64,000 nt of DNA from Straminergon stramineum (taxonomy: Eukaryota; Streptophyta; Bryopsida; Hypnales; Calliergonaceae), in the NCBI GenBank assembly GCA_963920665.1, contig OY987267.1:13764001-13828000 (forward strand). Reading direction: 5' to 3'. Below, piece after piece: positions 22,862 to 35,900 of the stretch. A program made the position numbers and the translations under genes. Below the pieces are notes generated by a model that ran no database searches, had not been told where the DNA came from, and worked only from the letters and a program-made list of their open reading frames with translations. How positions within the stretch are numbered: position 1 is the first letter of the stretch; each line of letters opens with the position of its first letter.

Positions 22862-24002
22862 TCTGCCATAAATAGGAAATTCTCAGCACAAATACATGAG
22901 CTTCACATGAAATATAACGTCAATCTCGTTAAACTAGCACACTGGTTGCGTTAAAATGGCACGGTGGACCTTCAAGCAAGGAAATAAACAAGCAGCTACA
23001 TTACGTTAGGAGAGACTTGATCTCTGTAAAACTATCTCGCTTTTTGAGTAAGGCAGCGACTCAAACTTTCTAGAGGTGGCTTCTATCAATGCATGCAAAA
23101 CCTTTTTCCCTTGGGTCCGGAGCCAATAAAATGATTCAGGAAGATGGGAAAGGGGATGGTTATTCTAACTTGGCAAAAGATAATCTCCCTTTGGAGCTAC
23201 GATGTGAATCATTTGACTCAATATATATAATATTACTCACGTCTGAGTGATACCGACAGTTGCCTCAGTCGCTGCTAGCTGCTCAATGTAACGAGATTCG
23301 CTCAGATTCTAATAATGACGCATAGTCCCACGTTTGTCTTAAAGTACCATATTAATTGTGACAAGAGGTAGCCAAAATGATTGCAAACCAGAAATTGAAT
23401 TTTCTTCACCGCCAACTTCGTTAGTAGAGATAGCGACTGAGGTAGTGATCATGATAACGTAATAACGTCACTAGTACGGAGTCAAAGGATGTGGCTAGTG
23501 TACTCACTGACATGCATGGCCTGTGAAGCATTTGGATTCATGCCATTTGCGTACTAAATTTTGGGTTAAGAAAGACTATAATTCTAGCTCAGTCAACGGA
23601 ATAAACATAAACTCATGGAAATTAATATACTGCGATCGAAACTGTCGAAGCGGGACATTCATATATCTCGACGCGATCGATCAAAAACAGCCGGCAATTG
23701 CCTCGAGTGCAAGCACATATATCAAAAGCCAGTGGAAGCGGCCATCAGCGAAACCAGCTAGTGGCACAAATTTCCCCCCTTGGCAACACTGCTAAGCGGG
23801 AATCACAAAGAATCCAGTAAGCAGAGATACTGACCCTGTGTCGTACTAATAATTGAACTCGCAACTAATTCGACTTGATACCCCAAATTTCTGCAACCCA
23901 GTGACTGAATGGCGAGCATTCTATCAGGAAAATGGAACTTTCGACGCCAAGCCCAGAATTGAATGAGGACTGTAACAAGAAACCTTCATGTCACGCACTT
24001 AC
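22862..24002 (-). other. Probable 5'-UTR intron of the M6 gene
   Basis: Runs from a donor at 24002 (GAGTG|GTAAGTGCG on the minus strand) to an acceptor near 22863 (TTTATGGCAG). It contains a second relative of the TIR element (about 22917, GTCAATCTCGTTAAAC) whose interior (GGTTATTCTAAC near 23158) matches the other intronic copy. Inferred from splice-like signals only. Confidence 0.4.
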
Positions 24003-24173
24003 CACTCTAGCGCGCGGGACAACGCCAACTCGTCTCAGAAATATGAGCAGCTAGCTGAAGGATCGAGAGCTACGAAGAGATCGAAGCGGTTTCAATTACA
24101 GCAGAACTAGATCGGAATGGAATACCAGATGGTGTTGGAGGTTGAATGGTGAACAAAGCCACCCAGAGCACCA

Positions 24174-24181
24174 TATTTATA
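24174..24181 (-). promoter_or_regulatory. TATA box, probable M6 gene promoter
   Basis: TATAAATA on the minus strand in AACAGTATAAATATGG. It lies ~25-30 bases upstream of a C/T-rich leader (TTCACCATTCAACCTCC) that continues to the donor at 24002. Position and strand fit transcription of the M6 gene. Confidence 0.5.
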
Positions 24182-24199
24182 CTGTTTCTTTCAGCGTTT

Positions 24200-25910
24200 G
24201 GTCAAAGGCTCATGTAAGCAGTCTATGCGTGCAATCGGTACAACATGCTCGAGTGCAGACATTGCTAATTCACATGTGATCAATTAGCACCGAATCAATC
24301 TGAAGGTCATGATCAGACTGATCCATGCTGGCCTTTGGAACCACGGCTTTCATCGTACTTAACTTACATCAGCCATCAGACAAGTTGATGAATTGGGTCC
24401 GACTTACATTGATCAGACCTTGAAGTACTTAGCGCGGTACAATACATCAGACTGACAACTTTGAATTAACATCGGATTAACATTGGATTCTACCATATTT
24501 GTACTCTTTCTGTCAGCATTCCTATGAAGTAGGCCCTGCAGGGTGAATTTATCCACGGGAAAACACAGGATATTTTCATTTGCCACACATGAGAAATTTG
24601 CAAATTTTGAATTCATATTTGCATATTTGCAATGAAAGGCCCATTATTAGCTAAGGTAGGAGGCTCGAATTCCAGAGGGTCATTTTTAATGGACCATATA
24701 CGCAGGCATAAACCGTGCTAAAGGGTTCTAACTTAGATGTGGTTTCTGCAGCCAGGAAAGGGCAACATCCGTGTTTATTTTTTTGACACTAAGGTCTTCA
24801 CATTTGATCCTCTCATGAGCAGAGCTTGAAGTAGCCCAATCATTCATTCATTTAGCTCAAAAAAACCCTACAATTAATGAAGTGCCTGAAATTTAATTTA
24901 AAGACTTCAATGAACCATGGGAATCACCGCTGTAATTACTTTGGGGATGCATTTGTTCAATTCAAAGGCATGCTATGAGCAATACTAGTGCCCTACTGCA
25001 TATTCACTTTAAATTTCTATAATTAATTCAATTTCACTCAAAAAAATTCGGAAAAATTAGCTACTAATTGCTTTCCTACTTCTTCATGTGCCATAAAATT
25101 TCCCAAATGGTCGGCTCTATGGATTCTCCAGGAGAGGTGTCTTTCCCCTTAGGTGCACACTTCAAGAGCCTCCTACCTTAGGAAGGATGAAGAATATAGA
25201 ATCATCATGGCACAAAATAAGGGACTTTTTTCTTACAATTTCCACCTAAGAAACACAAAATTCATCCTACAGGGCCCACATTGTAGGGTAAGTATAGTGT
25301 CATACTATCACATAGGGGAAATTATATGAATTCCCCTACAAGTGAGCATGACTTTCACATGCATGATTCAATCTGAGGACTTTAGTTTCAAATAATTTAA
25401 CAACCTTCGATTGTATAATATGTGTCATTCTCAATGTACTATTAGGGAATCTAGTGGCTAATAGAAAATCAACCAAGTGAAATCCATAAATTACCATCTT
25501 AATTTCAATATTTTAGGTTGTAATGTTGTATAACCAAATGGAAAATAAGGAGTACAAAAAATGAACCACTTATGAAATAGAAATAATGTTGTTTTCATCG
25601 GTTCTCCATTAAGAAGAAAAAAAATTTCAACTTCCTCACACAAGCTCTTGCACAGTTACTAGATGAATAGCCTAAGGGTATAGCCACTTAGAACAAATTT
25701 TTGTATTCAAAATTCAACATTAAATTCAAGAAAATAAAAAATATCAAGCAACTATCTCATAGAGCTTCAAAAGCCATTTAATGTGAGTGTCTAGAGATGA
25801 GAAGACAAACCTTTATACAAGTAGGGTGGTCAAAGGGAAAACCACCCATGTGGAATATATAAATTAGGATTTGAAGAAGCTCAAACACTCATAGTTTAGT
25901 CAAAAGCAAG
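24200..25910. other. Intergenic AT-rich spacer
   Basis: No gene, RNA or clear transposon ends seen in this stretch. Confidence 0.5.
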
Positions 25911-26276
25911 AATTGTGTTCAAAATGAAATTTCAAAGCTCATTTAGATATAGTAGAATAAATTTTCTTTTAAACTTTAAACTAGGTTAATTATTTGAAAA
26001 ATCAAACTAAATTTCATTTCCAAAAACCTATTTGAGATTTCAAGCCTCCAATCAAAAGTTTTGAACAAAGTTCAAAGAAGGCTTGGAAGGAACATTTTCT
26101 TTGAACTTTTCAAACATTGTCTTTGAATTTTTTTCATAAATTCTTTTGGGAGGGTCAAAATCACCAAAAAAAATTTGAAAAGGAAATTTAGCTTGATTTC
26201 CCAACTTTTTTTCGTTCAAAGGTTGTTGGAAAAAGTTATTCTACTAAGACCAAATGAAGTTATTTGATTTTGAGAA
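25911..26276. mobile_element. Fold-back element, older copy
   Basis: The two halves are imperfect reverse complements (AGTAGAATAAATTTTC... against ...GTTATTCTACTAAG), with CCTCCAATCAAAAGTTTTGA near the centre. Homologous to the better-preserved fold-back at 43857-44280. Confidence 0.55.
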
Positions 26277-26279
26277 TTT

Positions 26280-27690
26280 TTTTAACCAATTCATTAGGGG
26301 AGATTTGAGGGCAAGGGATGCCTGTTTCAGGTTTGTTTCCATGCTTGTTCCCTATGTTGTATAGGAACAATTGGCTAATGTTTTATATGTATGTATATAT
26401 AAAATTAGATCTAAAATGAAAAAAGAAGTTGAAAAAAATCATTTTTTGTGACATCGTACAGTCTCGGCCATGTGAGACTATAGTAGTGGTGCAGTTCTTG
26501 CATTCCCCGGAGCCTAGGAACTCGCAAGCTTGTAGAGCCCTCAAATCTCTCCTAATGGCTTTTTCAAAATGGGCCCAAACTACCAAAAACTTTTGCAATT
26601 GGTTTGCTCATTTTTTGTTAGGATTAGATAGAATATAATTGTAGAATGTGAAGTTCACATTGAGAGTAAAAACCTCAAAAAAATTCAAATTATTTAATTG
26701 CACTATTTTGGAGATATTTAAGTTGAAGTTTTATTTGGGTTAATCAATCAATGGAAATATAGGGCAACACACTTTGAAGGAACATATCTTTATGAGAATA
26801 TTTTGAAATGATACTTTTTTGTGTTCAATGAAAAATAAAAAAGCTAAAAATGTACAATATTCCAAGCATTTTTCAATTTGTGGTGGAGCTTGCAATGCAT
26901 GGTGGTTGCTAAAATGAAAGTAGTTTTGTAAGAAAAAAATGGGACAGTTGTCCTCTCCTTGAACAATTTGGATCTACCCTTTTGAGGTGCATCTACTTTT
27001 ATTGAGGTGGGAAAGAATCACATTCATTAGGTAGTTGACCTCTTAGTCCATGCCCAAATCAACCAACCTCATAATGAATTGTAAATTACACTACACTATT
27101 TCACTTTGAAGAATCCCTCAAGGTGGAGTTTAACTTGGAATCTCATCAATGAAACTACTACCATTGGATTCATAATGTAGTATATTTTTTAAATAATTTT
27201 CATTCTTAAGAAAACTCAAAAGTTGAAAATGGGTAGCCTATAATAGAGGGGCAACGACTAGAAAATGCTTGCCAAGGGTGAATATTAGAATGAAAAGTAG
27301 GCCATGAGAGGATTGTTCCAAGGTTATTCCCCACTTTCCCTTCCCCAAGCTATGAATCAAACTCATTGCATGTCAAAATATCATATAATTTAAAAAATAT
27401 TAAAAAAATCAAAATATTGAAATATAATTTAACTAATATTATCTAGTATAGCAATGTCTACCCCCATTAGATTTTTGACTTTTATAATTTTGGATTCATT
27501 TTAACATTGAGGTCATTTTTCCATTTGTTAAAACATTTAAAGTTACTCAATTAATCTATCCCATGCGATATAAGCCTTTTTTTTTAACCTGGAGTTTATT
27601 CCAAGAAGAAAATCAAGAATGAACAATGGAAAGTTGAGTGCCAAGCCTTGGAGATAAACCTACTAAGGTAGGAGGCTCAAAATCCGCACA
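26280..27690. other. Intergenic AT-rich spacer
   Basis: Repetitive-looking sequence without recognisable coding or structural features. Short overlapping ORFs near 26383-26638 lie on both strands and do not look genic. Confidence 0.5.
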
Positions 27691-27692
27691 AG

Positions 27693-27800
27693 CTCTAAAA
27701 TTGCCCACCTCCTCAAATCCACATTGTTTGTACATGGGGGTTTTCATCTTTACAGGGATGTACCAACAATGTACATTTGAGGAGGTGGGCGATTTTAGAG
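27693..27800. repeat. 108-nt hairpin with ~42-bp arms
   Basis: The left arm begins CTCTAAAATTGCCCACCTCC and the right arm ends GGAGGTGGGCGATTTTAGAG. About 38 of 42 arm positions pair around a loop of roughly 24 bases (GGGTTTTCATCTTTACAGG). This pre-miRNA-sized fold-back explains the opposed ORFs here. Its right half is homologous to 59250-59330, where the left half is missing. Confidence 0.65.
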
Positions 27801-27925
27801 CCCTATGCCATTTCGACTTCAAAAATTCATAATTAATTCCATAAAGCTCCAAAAATTATGAAACGACTTGGATTAAATGTCAATTCTACTTGTCTTTCAA
27901 GGAAAATTTACTAAAAAATATTTCA
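27763..27925 (+). repeat. Dispersed repeat shared with 59250-59420
   Basis: Colinear similarity between the two locations: ATGTACCAACAATGTACATT, CATTTCGACTTCAAAAATTC, and GAAACGACTTGGATTAAATG against GAAACAACTTGGATTAGATG. Confidence 0.6.
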
Positions 27926-28172
27926 ATAATTTTCACCTTCCCAAAATTCAATTTCAGCTCTTCAATTGGTGCTTTATGGACCTCCTTATCAAACCAAAAC
28001 CAAGAATGTTAATAGCATTACAACAAGTTCCCACAAGTGGTTTTTTTTCAAATTCCAGGTAATGACCTTGTCATGTTTGGAACCAAAGAGTGGGTTATGT
28101 AACCAAGTGTTATCAAACTTCTATAGGTACTTGTGGGCTTTGGAGGGCTAAGTTATTTGCTGCAAAGGATAA

Positions 28173-28585
28173 GATAGACCAACCCATTTTTGCCAGCTTC
28201 CTATAACCGCCATCCTATTTTGGCCCCATCTCCACTATGAAACTCATCCAAATCCATTCACTATTTTGACAATTTCAGTGCATTAATTTCAACTTGGGTA
28301 ATGTGTCAACCTTTGATTGGTGGATACTCTAGTGCTAATAGGTAGATGTAATGGCAATTATAGGTTTAGGATAGGACATTTATGACTCTAGTCTAGTGGT
28401 GGTCTTATAATTTAGGGCAGACCACTTTAGAAATTCACAGAAATTACAATTTTTATCGAAAAATTATAATTCCACTTAGGTTTAATTCATTAAACATGCG
28501 TACACATCTTAAAAATATGGGCCCCTCCTAAAGTTGGTCCTAATACACTCAGATTGAGAATTAGGGTGGTAATAGGTTGGTCTAC
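28173..28585 (-). mobile_element. GTAGACC-TIR element, copy 1 (inverted partner)
   Basis: Bounded by ATAGACCAACCCATTTTTGC and ...GGTAATAGGTTGGTCTAC. Reverse-complement homologue of 28812-29229 along its whole length. No coding capacity. Confidence 0.65.
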
Positions 28586-28811
28586 TTTAGTGGTGTGTAG
28601 CCATGCCACTTCCCAGACAATACAAGCCTTTCATTTCTTTTTTGTTTATTTTTCAATCTGGGGATTTTGAGCCAACGTTCCATGTTGTCCGGGAACTCAC
28701 GGCCTTGTCAATTAGTCAAGCCTCATTTTTCTTCTAATGATGACAAAGCTTAAGCTTAGGCAACAATTGATGGGGAAAAATATGGCAAAAAGTACCTGGA
28801 CATATCGTAAG

Positions 28812-29229
28812 GTAGACCAACCTATTACCACCCTCATTAGCAATTTGAGTATAGTATATTAGGACCAACTCCATGAAAGGCACATATTTTTCAAAGGTGT
28901 ACACATGTTTCACAAATCAAACCCAAGTGAAATTATAATTTTATGATAAAAATTACAATTTCTATGAATTTCTAAAGTGGTCCATCTTGAAATTACAAAC
29001 CCACCACTAGACTAGAGTCATAAATGTCCTATCCTAAACCTATACCTCTCATTCGTATACCTATTAGCACTTGAGTATCCACCAATCAAAGGCTAACATG
29101 TTACCCAAATTGGAATTAATTCACTAAAATTGTCAGAATAATGAATGGATTTATGTAAGTTCTATGGTGGAGATGGGGCCAAAAATAGGATGCCAGTTAT
29201 AGAAAGTTGGTGGAAATGGGTTGGTCTAC
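28812..29229 (+). mobile_element. GTAGACC-TIR element, copy 2
   Basis: Bounded by GTAGACCAACCTATTACCAC and ...GGGTTGGTCTAC (11-bp TIRs). With copy 1 it forms a large inverted repeat around a ~226-bp spacer. A solo copy is at 54887-55329. Confidence 0.7.
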
Positions 29230-29435
29230 TGCTTATCTTATCAGTAAGGGTGTTTTTGTTTTTGTTTTTTGAAACAAATGAAACGGAATTTCATTGCAAG
29301 GGGTGAAATACAAAGCCACCAGCCACCAGTGGCCTGGTGGGCAAGACAAGGACTGACAACTTATCAATAAGTTAAACTCCCCTGGGCCATTCACTGAATC
29401 TGATGACTTTTAGTTTCAGTAACTTACTAACTTAA

Positions 29436-29677
29436 CCCCTCAAGGCCCAAGGAGCTTGTTTTGAGCCTCTCACCTGTTCAACAAGTCAAAGTTATAACTT
29501 CATTTCCCCACATTTTAAGAATTATATCTAAATGAATTTCATATTATGATGTTCATATTGAACAAGGAAGTTCAAAAGTACAATTGACATCATGTAATAA
29601 GCTTGATGTACAATGCATACTGCCAATCAAAGTTCAAACTTGTGAAAAAGTACAGAAACTGCTCAGGCCTAGAGGGG
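29436..29677. mobile_element. 242-bp TTAA-flanked MITE-like element
   Basis: TTAA at 29432-29435 and 29678-29681 flank ends CCCCTCAAGGCCCAAGGAGC and, inverted, CCCCTCTAGGCCTGAGCAGT. The sequences just outside also resemble each other (AAACTCCCCTGGGCCATTCA against AAACTCCTCTTGGTTCATTG). Confidence 0.6.
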
Positions 29678-29817
29678 TTAATAATCAGTAAACTCCTCTT
29701 GGTTCATTGAATCGGATGGCTTTTAGTTTAGTTTTAGGGCCAATAATCTGACGACCCTCAGAGTTATAAGATAGTAGAATATAACTTAATCCGTCATTCT
29801 TACCGGCCATTCCTTAA

Positions 29818-30790
29818 CCCCTCACTACCGGAGGGGACGAAAAGTGTCCTCTCAGAGTTTGGCAGTAAAATTCAAAGTGTTGTAACTTTTGCATCCAAGG
29901 TCCAAATTCAATAAAACTTGTTGGGAAAGTTGCGCATATTAGTCTAGTTTCAATTGTAAAATTTTCAAATCAATCTAAGATGTACTGAGTTTTTTGAGAG
30001 TCATTCGAAGTTCACAGGTTCAATTTGAGTTCACCTCAGTGCATTCTGATGGCTGCAACTTTGGGGGTTTGTATCTTTCTCATCAAATGTTCGTTTTCAA
30101 TAAAAAAAAATTGTTGGGTTTTGTTCCCAATAAAGCCTAGTTATTGTAGTACAATTTTCATGTCAATCCAAGTTGTTTTGAATGTTTGGGAGCAATTCAA
30201 TGTTCAAAATCCAGACATTTTTGCATTACAATGAACTTTGGCTGCTTATAACTTCTTCATACTTGGTCCGTTTTCAATAATTTTTGTTGGAAAAGTTGTG
30301 CATACTAGTCTTGTTTATAAGATTAAAATTTCATATGAATCCAAGAGGTTATGAGTGACTGAGAAGCATTTTAGTAGAGGGAGGTTCAGACGTAGATGTG
30401 ATTTTTTGCTACTTTTTTCACTGTTTTTTGACATTTCAAAACAATTTTGCAGACACAATAAGTCAATTGAATGAGATTTTTTTTTTCACCAAAGTGTTTG
30501 TCTTTTGGTTTGAATCACTTTATAGTTTAAATTTTTTTTCATTTGAGTAGGTTTAGAAATCGAATTTCACATCCAAATGTGTTTTTAAGAAAATTTCAGC
30601 ATCTTTTTTCAACACTGAAGCATTATAATCTTTCAATCTGTACGGTCAAATGACCCCAAATTTGTTTCACACAACATGCACACTGCAATATTGTACAGTT
30701 GAGATTTTCATACCTCACTGAGATTTAGACTTATAGGACTTGAAAAGCAAGTCAGCTTTTACACATGTGTGGACTTCAGGCGATGAGGGG
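29818..30790 (+). mobile_element. ~973-bp TTAA-flanked MITE-like element, copy A
   Basis: TTAA (29814-29817) CCCCTCACTACC ... GGCGATGAGGGG TTAC. The right duplication has one changed base. A subterminal inverted motif (CCCCTC...GAGGGG) is next to the left end. Full-length homologue of 40007-40978 and, inverted, of 45836-46696. No transposase. Confidence 0.7.
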
Positions 30791-31086
30791 TTACGCTTAC
30801 ATTAAGTTATCAGACTAACTTAAGGTACGGACAAACAGACTTCACTTAAGTACAATATCTTGACATGAGAGATTTACTGCAGCTCGAGTTCATGGCAGCA
30901 GGCCTTTTATTTCATGCGGGGGTGACTCAGCTTTTTGCCATTTATTTCACATGTCACTCGGTGGTTTCCCATGGTCATTCAGTTGTTGCTTAAGTTTAGT
31001 AATTTAATTCAGTAAAAAAAACACTAATCTTGGAGGGGCATTCCGGTCATTTTAGTCCTTAATTTGCAAAGAAAGCAATCGGTTAA

Positions 31087-31666
31087 CCCCTCAATGTCCA
31101 GAGTCATGGCTTCAGAATTGACGATTTGAGAAAAATCATAATAAAGTGCTATTTGGAAGCATATTTTGGAATTGGTATATAAATAAAAGTTGTAGGCTGT
31201 GAGATTAGATTCCATCCGTACTATTAGATTCACCTATGCTTAAACCAATTTATTTTTTTATAAACTTTGAAAGGGAAATTTTTTTAATTCCTTTTAAATT
31301 CAATTACAAGCAAAATATTATCATTTTTTGAGTGAAATTTGTTGGGATGGGTTTCAAATGAGGTTCTCTTGACATGGTGATTTTTTGAAATTTTTGTGTT
31401 CTTAAAATCTATGACCCTGTTTTGGCAAATCTGGTTTTGAACTAGGGTCAATGCAATTTTGGCTTGCTCAACGACTTGACATACTTGCACATTTGTAATT
31501 TTAAAAAAATGTACTCTAGTAACACCAAATCTAACCTTTAGATGGGACAACAACTTGATAAAGTATGTCTACAAATTAGGATAACTTTCATTTGGGTAGT
31601 AATGAAGTTGAAAATTGAGATTCAATCTATTCATCGTCCCAAAATACAAACTCAAAGCACTTAGGG
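31087..31666 (+). mobile_element. ~580-bp TTAA-family element, right end mutated
   Basis: TTAA (31083-31086) CCCCTCAATGTCCAGAG at the left. The right end GCACTTAGGGATGAAC corresponds to GTGCTTAGGGGTTAAC in the copy at 56702-57267. Shared interior: GATTTGAGAAAAATCATAAT and GTGCTATTTGGAAGCATATT. Confidence 0.6.
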
Positions 31667-31669
31667 ATG

Positions 31670-32720
31670 AACACCGAAAGGAATTTGGTATTTTTAGGCC
31701 CAAAATTGCTTTGAAGTACTCAAATCCAAAGCAAGTCTAAAATCTTCATCTATATTTATTCATTAACAAATCCAATTGTAGGATCCTTTAGTTAATTTGT
31801 TAGAGTACACTCTCCTCAAACTTTAGAATAAGAAACCTTACCAATTGCAAGATCACAACCCTAAATTTTCGAAAACTTAAGAAGAATTTTTCATTCTTCC
31901 TAGATGGTTAGGTTTCGTCTTTCAAACTTTTTACACAAAAATATGTAGGTCCCACAACTTCTTCCTCTCCATAATATATTGAGGAAATAATTGGGAAATA
32001 CATATGAAAATTTTTAACAAAAAATATTTCATAGTCATACTTAAAAAAAATAGTAAGTAGAAAGGAGTAGAGTATGATTTGAAATACTAAATTGTTAAGA
32101 ATTTAGTTATAGAATTCAAAAATGCTATTGTAATCCAATGGTGGTAAATAATGTTGTAATAAATAATCTACATCCTATGTTTTTATTTTTTTCAAAAAAT
32201 ATAGAAAATTGAATTAAATAAAGGACTTCAAAGTTTATCTTAGAGTAGAGATTCCATAACTACTTGCAACCTAAAACTCCTCATAACTTTCATGCAGATG
32301 ATTATGCAATATTAAATGACTTTTCCAATATCAGATGGTTGTCAAGGAAATGATAATGGGATGTATGTAAGAAGCTTTTGACTATATATTGTCCTTTGAT
32401 CTAGAAACGTGTTCATCAAAGCAAATATCTTTGCTACCAAAGATTACAATCTTTTTTCATAGCACATGCCACACATCCGTAGTGTTCAATTGCAACCCTA
32501 GTAACAAGGGCCCCCCTTCCCCATGATTCCCATCATTTACCTTCCACAAGACATCAGGCATGTCATTTGATAACATGGGATGGAACTTCCATTGAGTCTA
32601 AGTACTCATGACTATTTACCACTAGCCCTAACCACCCTTGAACAATATCCAGTTCCCCACTAAGCCCATGCAACCTCACTTTGGGACTCACCTTGGGATT
32701 TTCTAGTTGGGATTAGTGTG
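31670..32720. other. AT-rich spacer, possibly including a decayed LTR
   Basis: No gene. If the primer-binding-like site at 32740 is real, the sequence just upstream would be the 3' end of a 5' LTR, but I could not find a partner LTR. Confidence 0.35.
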
Positions 32721-32739
32721 GAATGGGGCCCTATCCAAC

Positions 32740-32752
32740 TGGTATCAAAGAG
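32740..32752 (+). other. Retrotransposon primer-binding-site-like sequence
   Basis: TGGTATCAAAGAG differs by one base from TGGTATCAGAG, which in plant LTR retrotransposons is complementary to the 3' end of initiator tRNA-Met. It follows CCAAC, compatible with an LTR ending in CA. A short open frame (32723-32923) runs through it. Probably a decayed LTR element. Confidence 0.4.
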
Positions 32753-32929
32753 TGTTTAAGAGCACTCTATGATGACATGAATGTGTGGGTGCCAAACTCC
32801 ATTGCCAACTTCACCTTCAATAGCCACTTTGGCTCACCAATGCACCATTCAAGAATAAGGAGGGTGACTACCCTTCTTCACAATACTCTTTGTAGGATTC
32901 AATACACACACCAATCTTCATAGATCACC

Positions 32930-35900
32930 TAGACATCTAGGACACACTTGTTCCTTGGAGAAATACATGATTTCTATGCCTTAGCATCAAAACTAAGCTC
33001 CAAAGAACTCTTGATCTTTTCATCTAGATAACTTTCAGCTCTCAACTTTGAATCCAAAGAGCAAACCTATTTTTGTGATCTATTCATTTCTTAGATCATT
33101 GTAGACTATTCACTCTCTCAAATGAAATTATATCAAACAAGTTATGACCTTGCAAAGATTTGAGTCCCTTGAGAATAGTAGTTTTCTGACACTCTATCCC
33201 CTTTGTTTGCCCATAACTTTTGATTCAAAGCTAGCTATTCATAAGCCTTAGTTTTCTAGAAATATATTTTTCTTATTATATTTCAAAAATATTGGGCATG
33301 ATCTATTTCAACAAGGCATTCCTCCTTGAATCCCCTCTTCCAAGTCCTGCACCTTGGGGGTTTACAGCTAAGATACGGCCAACTTCAAGGAGCCATATTT
33401 TGGGAGTTACAATTAAGATCCCGATGTGTTCCGCTTAGAACCCATAAATGCACACTCTCACTAACTTTCCAAACACGTATAGCATGCCACTAGTTTGGTT
33501 CCAACTAGAGTAGTATAGTATCCAGTCTACTCAAGACTCATTATTTCTCTCACCTAGTCTCTTGCAAGGTTTGGGAAGTTACATCCAAGCTCCCTCTTAT
33601 TCATTAACCCCTAAAGGATTATTTGTCCCCTTGGAGAACAATTTGGGTTTGGGTAGGTTCCTATGACCTCAAATTTTACTAAATTTTTTGAAGATGTGCA
33701 ATTTTGCAAGAGCTTTGTGGATATATAATTTTTATTTCAATTGGTGCCTAGGAGAAAAGGTTATGAACAATAAGCCAAAAATGGAGGTTGATGGGCAACA
33801 CAAAAGAAATCAATGAAAGTCAAAATAATTAAAAAAAAATTCCATCAAGACAATTGAAACAATGGACCAAGGTATTCTCATTAATTCAGCAATGCACCCA
33901 GATTTGATTCTACCTTCTTGCATTCCTACAATTTAAAGCCCTCTCGTTATCATTCAATGTTCTAGTGCGCATTCAATTGTATTCTATTGAGGGACAATGT
34001 TGCTCATAAGAATTGACCTAAAACATTGTTGGTGTAACTAAGAAAAATAGACAAGAAGAAAGATGAACTCACTAGGGGGAAGAAGCAAACTTCAATAGTA
34101 CTAGGCAAAGATGGCTGATCAATGTGGAAGAGCTAGAAACAAAATATTGGATGTGGGTCAAAAACATAAAATGCAAAAGAATGGGAAACTAGGTGGCTAG
34201 AGACCTACTATGGTGTTTGTAATGAGTGTGTGAAAGATCAAAATTTCCATAGTCTCAGACAAGTGGAGTTCAAAAATTCATAAATGAATTGGACTTGACC
34301 AACAATACATCTTCGTACCTCAAAAAAACTTATTGTAGAATTTGACACAATAAGAACTTGCCCAAAATTCTTCAAAATTCATTTTAGGAATTTGAACCTT
34401 TAGGAGTTAATACCGTTCACCCATGTAACCTTATACATGTGAGATGTTGAATTCTTATTTCTAATGGAGAAACTATGAATTTTTGGAACACCCTCAAATG
34501 AAACACTTACAATTTTATCAATATAGATTCATGGTGTTTGGTTATGCCATTATAGAAACATCTTTGTGGATTTGAATTTTATAAAAAAATATCAATAAGT
34601 AGAGTTATTAAAGGTCACATTTTATAAGTAACATACTATAAAGGTTTTTATTTCCACCCTTGGGATGAAATGGGCACAACCAAGTTGTAGTTTCTACAAA
34701 TTTGTTTTATAGGGAAAATTCTAAGATGGATCTCCCTATGTTCCTCCAATTGATTTTCTAAGCAATGAACAAGTTTTATTTATTTCTAATCTCTAAGTAT
34801 CCAAAGTTTCACTTATGGTTGGTTAAAAACTTTAATAGTTGGGTTTTCTTGGTTTAACCTAACTCTAATGAAAACTTTGGTCCTCAAAATTCAAACTTCT
34901 CATTTGTTTAATTGTAATAAGTTTTTATCATAGACATTTTTATGTTGATCCTAGAATAGGTTCACTCATCCTAGTATGGCCTTGTATGCAAATTTATATG
35001 GTTGGATGATATTTTCATCATTTTTCATCCTATCTAACTTCATTGATCATTTTCAAGCAATTGATATGCACAAATCAACTTTTGCTTTTGGTTCTTTGTT
35101 CCAAGGTATAGTTAAACTTTGAGGTTCTATTTTTTCATTGATTGGATGAACTTTTACATTTTCATGTGAAGCTTCATCCACCTTTAACTTCTATAATTCT
35201 TATATGATTCTCAAGTTTTGAAAATCATTCTTTTAGAGCTATATGATTTTTAAACTAAGTTTTGACTTCATCCTATTTGTTTATTTATCATCTACTTCTC
35301 AATTTCTATTGACACACTAAGAACATCAAGAAAACTTCACAAAAGAGTTTCAAAATTCTTTAGAATTCAAGGGGAAAAAAATATTTTTGTTATATGATTT
35401 GAAATTAGTTCCAAAGTAGCAACATAGCCAAACTTTATGAAAGGCCATTGAAAATAAATTGGTACAAATATGAATAATACTTACATAACATAACAAATAT
35501 ATTAGGAGGCACAATTTCATAACATGTTATTTGGGAATTGTATAAAAAAACGTACTATTAAACACAATGTCAAAGTCTTGTGGCACCAATGGAGGCTCAA
35601 TCCTAAAGGCTCAAAGACTCAAGGGACTATAGCTTGCATGGTTGTCTAACTTCGGGAATTCAAAAACTCAACAAATTATTCTAACTAAAAGTGTGACAAG
35701 AAGCACAAAAGACTGTATTTCTAGCAATTGTAGAGCCTCCTTATATACTACAAAAGAAGAAGGGCCCAAAGATCCTTCATCTCTAAAAGCCTAGTTTTCA
35801 AGCAAACTCAAGAGATTTTTTGGAGTAAAAAAAGACCCCACTTGGCCCTTATTTGGCTCTCATAAGTTCTTAGGATGTTGGATAATGGTCTGGCCAAGCT

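Noticed and set aside
22845..22889. 15-residue N-terminal extension of the M6 protein
   Set aside because: It starts with GTG and overlaps an acceptor-like TTTATGGCAG; the ATG at 22844 is preferred.
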